Source: Trichosphaerium sp. ATCC 40318 (taxonomy: Eukaryota; Discosea; Flabellinia; Trichosidae). From it: a DNA stretch of 64,000 bases. Made by a program: the position numbers and the translations under genes. The notes under the pieces were generated by a model, which did not search any database, had not been told where the DNA came from, and saw only the letters and a program-made list of their open reading frames with translations. Positions within the stretch are counted from its first letter, which is position 1, and each line of letters opens with the position of its first letter. The stretch lies in contig JALMLS010000204.1 of NCBI GenBank assembly GCA_038496445.1, forward strand, positions 368,513 to 432,512, read 5' to 3'. Shown here piece after piece: positions 57,572-64,000 of this stretch.

Positions 57572-60190
57572 TCAGAGCTCAGAATCTTTAATTCCTTGCT
57601 CAAGTTGATCGTCAGCGTTTGTCTTTCTTACAACTGTTGGTTGACTAGTAACTAACAGCGGTGTATTTTCACTTAAACCACTGTTATTATCACTTGTGCT
57701 GTCATTGTCAGAAGATGAAGGAACAGTCTTCTTTTTGTAGGCTAAAGCAATAGCGACCTAAAACCAATAGTTATTATGTTTTACATGATCTCTAGATGTC
57801 TTACCGATATTACTATACCGCAGAAAATGATAAAGAAGCCAGCTGGCGCAACTTGGTAATTTCCTCTCACTTCTCTCTTAACAGATAAAAGATCTAATAC
57901 CTTAGAAGAGAAATGAGCATGAGCTACATGTAGGGAAAAAGAAAAAGTACTTACATCATCAAATAGAATACCACTGAGCGCAATTACGAATCTATGTATT
58001 TTAGCACGTGATAAAGTTATGAGGTAAATCGTACAATCTGACTGTCTCATTTCTTAAGTGTACCATGAAAAAAACAGCAAATGCTAGAATAAACGCAGAA
58101 GCTGGCAAAATGGTTAGAAATCAAAAGTATGTGTAGATCTACAGTTTGCTTTTTTCTCTTTTGTTTGGCCGTAGACAACAATGTCGTCATATTGTGGCCC
58201 TCAAGTAAGTTGATTTGAAAATATACTTCTAAAAGGAGGTTTACCTGAAACCCAGTCTTGGTTAAGCTGTTCACAAAAGCTACCACACTTGACCCACACC
58301 ATAATAACACCAATAAATAGTACATTTGAAGATATGAACAAATTAAGTATATCTAACATCAGATTCTTCGGTTTATGTAGTTTTGTTGGTACAAAGACGA
58401 GGAATGATAAGCCCTAAGGTTATATCAAGGTTAATGATCATAGGTTAGAGAAGTGAGAAGCAAAAAGACCCTTTTTTTTTTAAAATCTCCAAAATGCTGT
58501 AGTCAGTACCGTTGGGATTGTTATCATTATAGTTCCAATGAGCTGTTCTATTTTGTGAATAGACTTCAATCCACCTCGTAATATATCATGAAACTGCGAT
58601 AGCTACAAAGAAAATTATAAATGTAATAATTCTCAAACCAGCTTTCAGGTAAATTAATCAAATCACGTGCCGTAAAACTGAGAATGTCCCAATATATTAC
58701 TAAAATCTTGGAAAAAGTAAGTGATCAACAATCACGTGATTTTGTTTAGTTTGACATACTAGTAAGATGAGCATTGGGTGGCGTCTACCCCAAAGAGCTA
58801 ATATGCATAGTAGCGGAACAGATAAAGCGTATAAACCATAGTAATCATATTGAACAGTCAAATGAAGGGAATCATCAGAAGCTCCTAACAATAGAAAAAC
58901 AGTTCCGACCTACACAGAAGCTATGAGATATCACTAGACTGTTAACAGTCATACCATTGTAACACAAGTGAGACCATAAAGTAATTTAACACGCCATGTT
59001 CCGAATACATGTGAGGACGTTTTAAGCTCAGTAAAGATGACAAGACTAAAGATAACCATACCGAGCTAGAGACATTAAAAAACCCTATTTCTCGCGAACT
59101 CGTACCAAACCAAAGCCACTAAATAGAGTGCCGAGTAGTACAACGTATTGAGAGAAGTAAGACATATGCCATGAGTCCAATACGTCAGCTCTGGTGCCAT
59201 AGTAAAGATGCGTAGTAAAGGCATGTGCTGTGAAGAATATAGCAATCATTTGAGACGTTTTGTTGGAGCGTGTCATTACGCCATATAAGCAAAATAACCC
59301 AGCGAGTATACCTTGAAAAGATGGCACAAATATCATGTACCAAGGAGAACTAAACCCTGAAACAAAACATGAGCATGTGACGACAAAATTACGTCTTAGC
59401 GCTCGACTTACGCCAAGGTGCGTATTCTGGATGATGTAGGCCTGCTCTGTTTTCGAGCCACAACCAACGCATACCACAACCAATCTAAGATGCGTTAGTC
59501 TGTTAATATCACGTTTTTATCACGTGCCATTACTAATAAAAAGAGACCAGCAAGTATTAAACTGTACATTCTTTGTAAATCATCTGCTCGTTCATGTATG
59601 CTCTTAACGACTGCATACGACAAGAATAGACCTGCCACTACTAACAATGAACCAAATAAGAAGCCTGGTGGGAATCCTGGGTCGTAGTCGAATGTAAGAA
59701 TGACAAGGGTCCATTTGGCGCTTGCGGCGTAGATCAGAGAGAAGCTCTAGATAGTTTTAATAAAAAAAGAGTTGTTGACATTTTATCGGCGAAAAGAGAC
59801 AACGACGTTGTCACGTGACATACCAATAATAAGACTGCGCTATCTTTTAGTGATTTGGCTACAAAATTGAGGACAACCGCAACGACTATTGACACCAGGC
59901 AGCTTGAGTAAAGAAATTCTGTTGAAGGTGATGTATGAATGGCTATTTCTATCCATGACAGCGGTATGCCAATCTGTTGTTACACTTGAGTTTATGCGAA
60001 AAACAGCCTTTGGTTAACGTACAAATAGAAGCAGTAAGCTTATTGCTAATATAATATTAACCGCGCCTAACTTACAGCCGAATACTTCTGCCATTCCTAA
60101 AACTAAATAAACGAAGTCAATGACAATCTCTTTCGAATTTGTTTCCCAAATTGCAAGCTAAAACAAAGAAAGTTCCAAGATATGCTCATA
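57572..60190 (-). CDS. Multi-pass membrane protein, family unknown
   Basis: More than ten exons encode a highly hydrophobic protein. Segments, N to C: IVIDFVYLVLGMAEVFGCKL, FLYSSCLVSIVVAVVLNFVA, DYDPGFPPGFLFGSLLVVAG, CGMRWLWLENRAGLHHPEY, GFSSPWYMIFVPSFQGILAG, FFTAHAFTTHLYYGTRADVL, YDYYGLYALSVPLLCILALW, LILNLF-like helices near 58350, and a last polar exon with SENTPLLVTSQPTVV ending KDSEL at 57572. I count roughly ten membrane helices. ENTPLL resembles an acidic dileucine endosomal or lysosomal sorting signal. The WLWLENRAGLHHPEYAPW loop is distinctive but not one I can assign. The N-terminal exon is unresolved: an ATG lies near 60187. Confidence 0.65.
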
Positions 60191-60302
60191 GAACCTACAT
60201 ATGAGTATTAAAATAGGCTGAGGTGACACGTGATGTACACTTTTTATAACGATTTTAGTACAACACAAATAGACAAATTAGGTTGTTAACAATGTCCTTT
60301 AC

Positions 60303-60941
60303 TTATATACTACGGTCAAGAGGTATTTTCCAACAATTTTGATAGTTTAAACATCGACTGGCCACTTCTCCATCTTTAAAGATGCCATACTCTCTCCAAC
60401 CACTTTCGTGAGCTAATGAGTACTCGCCTTGTCTGACACCATTATCAAAGAAGCAGGTAAAATACACATCACCATCTTCTAGCCACAGCTTGCTCTTCCC
60501 ATGCCTTACTCCATCTTTGAACATAGTTGATTTCGCTTTTTTCCTTCTACCAGTAAACCACACTATTCTCTTTCCGTCTTTTTTACCGTGTTTAAAATAC
60601 GCTAAACGCTTCACCCATAATTCTTGCGGTTGTGAATTTGCCTCGCTTTTTTCTATGTCCACTCTGACCTTCTCTGAGGAACAAGAGGATTCTGACTCTC
60701 CTTCATCAGGGTGGTACCGTTGCCAATTTTTGTCCAATCTCGTTGCCTCTGTACAAGAAATTTGCATCACGTTTTCTTTGCGTTGGTGATACCGAAGCCA
60801 TTTGCCATGCTTTCTTAGGCTACTATCAAACCGTGAGTTTATTGCGGTATACTTCGATAGCACAGGCCACAGCTTATAAACAAAGGGCGATTGTTCTATG
60901 ATACAATGATGAATCTCAATTGGAAGACTCAATAGATCCAT
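60303..60941 (-). CDS. F-box-like protein with degenerate MORN-2-type repeats
   Basis: A single exon of 212 residues from ATG 60941. The N-terminus (MDLLSLPIEIHHCIIEQSPF, VLSKYTAINSRFDSSLRKHG, KWLRYH) aligns with the F-box-like start of the gene at 61617 (LLGIPADVQKYICTF; HFDENLDRVGEWLRW). A Ser/Glu-rich linker follows, then four or five degenerate repeats (LAYFKHGKKDGKRIVWFTGR, MFKDGVRHGKSKLWLEDG, CFFDNGVRQGEYSLAHESG). A probable SCF adaptor; substrate unknown. It faces the 61617 gene head to head, with a foldback element between them. Confidence 0.75.
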   Translation of the reverse strand: MDLLSLPIEIHHCIIEQSPFVYKLWPVLSKYTAINSRFDSSLRKHGKWLRYHQRKENVMQISCTEATRLDKNWQRYHPDEGESESSCSSEKVRVDIEKSEANSQPQELWVKRLAYFKHGKKDGKRIVWFTGRRKKAKSTMFKDGVRHGKSKLWLEDGDVYFTCFFDNGVRQGEYSLAHESGWREYGIFKDGEVASRCLNYQNCWKIPLDRSI

Positions 60942-61318
60942 ACGTGGAGCTCCTTAAGGTAAACTTTAACTTTTAAGTGCGCATTCATCAAACCGAAAGA
61001 AAAAAACTGTGCAACTGCTTTTTCTGGTTTAATAGTCCCTTTTTTTTGATGTCGTTGTATTGCATGCATGATTGCAGGTATGTCTTGAAAGTTAAGCAAA
61101 AACAAAAGTGGGACCATTACTTAACATGTTAAGGCAACAGCGACATTCTCGAAGCTTGTTTTTATTTAAAGACTACCGCTAATAACAACTGCGACTGTTA
61201 TAAAAAGGTTCACAGCTTGGAAACAAACATAACATACAGTATAAGGAGTAATACTAGCTAATTTACGCTCAAAATAGGCAAAAAGGTACGGCGAACCCTT
61301 AACAACCATAATATAACT
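60942..61318. other. Intergenic, no gene supported
   Basis: Upstream of the 60303-60941 gene. A minus-strand open frame at 60929-61117 (starting MVPLLFLLNFQDIPAIMHAI) overlaps the next gene's start and has no homology I recognise, so it is not called a gene. It may be 5' UTR. Confidence 0.4.
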
Positions 61319-61466
61319 ATTATCCGTTTCAGTCAAGCACCTAGTTATTTCGCAGTTATTTTTCGCTCTGGAAGCACTTTATTTGCTGCAGTATCCATTG
61401 GAGCACTTTTACGAGAAAAATAAATGACAAAATAACTGGACTATTACGTTGACTGAAACGGACAAT
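61319..61466. mobile_element. MITE-like foldback element
   Basis: The ends are inverted copies: ccgtttcagtcaa at 61324-61336 and ttgactgaaacgg at about 61449-61461. The similarity continues inward (agttatttcgcagttattttt against the inverse complement of aaaaataaatgacaaaataact), so most of the roughly 145-nt element is one long imperfect inverted repeat. There is no coding capacity, as expected for a non-autonomous DNA transposon. Target-site duplication is not clear because the flanks are AT-rich (tatta / aatatta). Confidence 0.6.
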
Positions 61467-61616
61467 ATTAAAAAACACATTTTGAAAAAAATTACTCACT
61501 CGGGCCCTTTCCGGTAAAAAAGTCCGCCGAGGTTTTGTATTAATCTTAAGTTAGCTTCAAGAATTCCATTGGAATATATCATATTCGCAAATAAGAAGAC
61601 GACAACTTTGTGGATA

Positions 61617-62675
61617 ATGTCCGATTGCAATCTACTCGGCATTCCTGCTGACGTACAAAAGTATATCTGCACTTTCAACAAGGAGACGTTCACAAAATTC
61701 CATACGCTATCAAAGAGGGCAGCTACAAATACGCACTTTGATGAAAACCTGGACCGTGTTGGAGAATGGCTAAGATGGTACAATAGTGGAAAGGTACAAC
61801 CCTATTGCTTAGTATTTATTTAATACATCAACAACTAATCATACTAAAAGGTACAAGTGCGTCAGCATGTACCAAATGGTATTGCCAAGAGATGGTATGA
61901 AACAGGAGAGCTTCATGCCAAGATTCATTTTATCGATTATAAACGCCATGGTACTGAGACACGTTGGTATCGAAGTGGTCAGATAAAATATTCTGTACCA
62001 ATTATTAATGGTGAACTCAATGGTATTGAGAAATATTGGCAAGAAAGTGGACGACTTTACTGGCAGAGTACTTATGTTGATGGTAAACAAAATGGTGAAA
62101 AAAAAGTGTGGAACATAGATGGAATACTTGTAGCTCAATGTGTATTTGTTGATGATAAACAACATGGTGTTGAACGATCATGGTATGACAATGGACAACT
62201 CAATACTCAGTGTATGTATGTTGATGGTGAACGCAATGGTGAACTCAAAGAGTGGTATGATAATGGACAATTACAAATGCAGTGTATTTATTCCGAAGGT
62301 AAAAAGAATGGTGATTACATGTACTGGCATAGTAATGGACAACCCTCGATAAAATGTAATTATGTTGATGATAAGAAAAACGGTGAGTATAAACAGTGGT
62401 TTATGAATGGTCAAATTGCAGAACAATACACAGTAGTAGACGGTGAGAAGAATGGTGAATACAAAGAGTGGCATGCCAATGGACAACTTGATATTCAGTG
62501 TGTGTATGTTGATGGTAAACGCAATGGTGAACTCAAAGAGTGGTATGAAAATGGACAACTTCTAATGCAAATTATGTATGCTGATGGACAACGCACTGGT
62601 GTAAGCAAACAGTGGGACAGAGATGGTAAAGAAATTTCTAGCAGAGGCAAGGTAATAGGAATGAACCTGTTGTAA
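61617..62675 (+). CDS. F-box-like protein with MORN-2/YwqK-type repeats
   Basis: Exon 1 (61617-61793) from ATG 61617 reads MSDCNLLGIPADVQKYICTF, then FHTLSKRAATNTHFDENLDR and GEWLRWYNSGK. An upstream in-frame ATG at 61569 exists; 61617 was chosen because it matches the length of the paralogue at 60303. A phase-0 intron (61794-61850, gtacaa...taaaag) leads to exon 2, with about eleven 23-24-residue repeats: EWYDNGQLQMQCIYSEGKKN, EWHANGQLDIQCVYVDGKRN, EWYENGQLLMQIMYADGQRT. The stop is at 62675. The F-box would bind Skp1 and the array would bind a target for ubiquitination; inferred from architecture. Confidence 0.82.
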
Positions 62676-62682
62676 ATGGCAT

Positions 62683-63188
62683 TAAATAATCTTGGCAGGG
62701 GTTAGAAAAAAGACAAGAATTAGGCTTGAAAGATCAGATAGTCTTATACTTGACTGTAGTAACCAAATAAATATAACAGTTTCTGCTGTAATAATGGCGT
62801 TGAATACGCATAGATTGCACTTTAAGGTATTCTCACATTTAGTTAGTACAGCGTTAGCAGAATTGATTATGTTGCACCGCAATGCGCCTAACTTCCACTA
62901 TGAGCATATACAGACTGATCCATTAATAATTGTAGGAAACGTAGATGTAAGTTTTTTTTTTTTCCAATAAAAATGGATTTATAAATGTCAACTTCAGAAC
63001 AAGTACTTCTTGTTTAGACTCTAAAGACATACATACAAAAAATTACTATAATTCTTTCGGCTTACGTTCGTTAATTTACATCGTTGTTTATTACTTCAGC
63101 CTTGCTGAGCATGACAGTTTTTTTTTGGATGAATATGTCACCATTTCAGGCGTTTGAATTCGTGAGACCGAACTCTAACTCAAATTAA
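62683..63188 (+). CDS. Unknown small protein, two exons
   Basis: Exon 1 is open from 62683; the first in-frame ATG is at 62794 (MALNTHRLHFKVFSHLVSTA). The upstream open part (RLERSDSLILDCSNQINITV) also looks coding. A gtaagt intron (about 62947-63150) with an atttcag acceptor joins IIVGNVD to AFEFVRPNSNSN and TAA 63186-63188; the phase matches exactly. The helix ALAELIMLHRNA and strand pattern suggest a small alpha/beta fold. I do not recognise the family. The start is uncertain because the open frame begins only 8 nt after the previous gene's stop. Confidence 0.45.
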
Positions 63189-64000
63189 CACATCTAAATA
63201 TCAACTAACCAAATTCAATCAAACCTAATGTTAGAGTTCTAACACTCTCAGTTGACTTTCTTCTATCAACTAACCAAGGAACACTAACTAAGACAATGTT
63301 GGGAGGAAGACAAAATGTCTTGTGGCTCTAGCGCAGCGCCAAGCATTTGTTATATTATACAAGAACACTTGGAAAATAAAAGAAAGGTTTTACAGTTTTT
63401 TAAAACAAATTGAAATGGAAATTTTGGGTGGGATGTGGGTGATTGCTGCTCACCATGTTGTTTAAACTTTGTCGGTTGTTGTTGTTGTTGATTTATACAA
63501 AGTCAACTCAAGTTTACCCAAACGTCTGTAATGGAGTAAAACACGTGTACCGCCATTACTAAACCGCCAAACCTTGCTGCCAGAGCAAGGTTGTGTCTAG
63601 TGATCAGTGTGTAATCATAGGGCAAGGGATATAGTCAATCAAAGTATTACGACACCTCGAGTGCCAAGTGATTGAAAACCATGGTGGTAGAAAACCCTTG
63701 AAACTTCATTTTCTTTCCAAAACTTTTCTTTTTCCTTTTTGCTGTTTACCTTTTCTGAAAAATTCATCTTGTATGTAATGTAATTCGCACAAGTGCGCTG
63801 TAGTGTTTTATGTACAAATATACACGACATCAGTGCGCTATTGATAGCCACTAAGACGTGTCTTTCCTCCCAAACAACCGCGTATTAGTTGTCCAGCTGG
63901 TGCAACGGTTATTCTAACAGACATTTTTCTTTTTGAAAAACCAACATATTTATTTGTTGTTTAAATGGTATATATGGCTATTAGCCGGAGGTCTATGCTA
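63189..64000. other. Window end, no gene supported
   Basis: About 800 nt. A minus-strand open frame at 63639-63851 is Lys/Glu-rich but has no splice partners or recognised motif. One CACGTG lies near 63544. Repeated ctaacc/caactaac words at 63200-63300 give a local low-complexity feel. No tRNA or other RNA gene could be confirmed. Confidence 0.4.

Noticed and set aside
60929-61117. Minus-strand 62-codon frame starting MVPLLFLLNF
   Set aside because: It overlaps the start of the F-box gene at 60941, has no recognised motif and could be 5' UTR; support is too weak for a gene call.
63885-63915. ggtgcaacggtta, resembling a tRNA A box
   Set aside because: No B box or matching acceptor stem follows within 80 nt on either strand.
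1-64000. CRISPR array, prophage, plasmid origin or IS element
   Set aside because: No regularly spaced repeats, integrase or transposase frames were seen; all confident genes are intron-bearing eukaryotic genes.

Overview
The window is nuclear DNA of a eukaryote with a compact, AT-rich, intron-dense genome. Nearly every gene is split by short introns (most about 40-150 nt) with T-rich 3' ends, often a CTAAC/CTAAT-like branch site, and GTACGT-like donors. Genes lie close together on both strands. Gene content (Zn2Cys6 regulator, ADCY10-like adenylyl cyclase, ADF/cofilin, PIAS-type SUMO ligase, Ras-type GTPase, BCD1, ZNF598/Hel2, mitoribosomal L2 and L21) points to a unicellular opisthokont or amoebozoan. 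I cannot name the species, and no organelle, prokaryotic or transposase gene was seen.

Layout. 0-3.9 kb: an ankyrin protein cut by the window edge, an F-box/MORN-like repeat gene, a small EF-hand gene and an orphan ORF. 4.0-13.4 kb (minus strand): a GH31 alpha-glucosidase, a PIAS-like SUMO ligase with a zinc knuckle, and a HAD phosphatase of the phosphoglycolate/4-nitrophenyl type. 13.5-18.5 kb: BCD1/ZNHIT6, two unknown genes that diverge from each other, and a methyltransferase. 18.9-22.7 kb: two tandem membrane-protein genes with signal peptides. 22.7-30.3 kb: the Zn2Cys6 factor, ADF/cofilin, an F-box protein and an exonuclease-endonuclease-phosphatase family enzyme. 30.5-32.0 kb: an F-box/LRR gene with an apparent frameshift. 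32.8-41.3 kb: a small MGCCC-start protein and a large soluble adenylyl cyclase. 41.7-46.8 kb: ZNF598/Hel2, then head-to-head bL21m and uL2m. 47-53.6 kb: a Deg/HtrA protease, an agarase-like glycoside hydrolase and a Ras-family GTPase. 53.9-60.2 kb: a type I membrane protein, a large MORN-like array protein and a multi-pass membrane protein. 60.3-63.2 kb: two more F-box/MORN-like genes around a small foldback element, and a small unknown gene.

How they fit together. Most genes are unrelated housekeeping or signalling genes. Two themes stand out. First, protein-quality and ribosome functions are frequent (SUMO ligase, ZNF598, BCD1, two mitoribosomal proteins, Deg protease, several F-box proteins). 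Second, there is a dispersed family of F-box genes carrying repeat arrays (YwqK/MORN-2-like repeats, and LRRs with a GVHTI core) whose architecture recalls families best known from amoeba-infecting giant viruses. These are the most evolutionarily dynamic genes here: near-identical repeat units and an apparently broken LRR gene. The hexamer CACGTG is also strikingly over-represented across the whole window, in introns as well as intergenic DNA.

All exon joins are inferred by eye from splice signals and reading frame. Gene outer limits are firmer than individual small exons.
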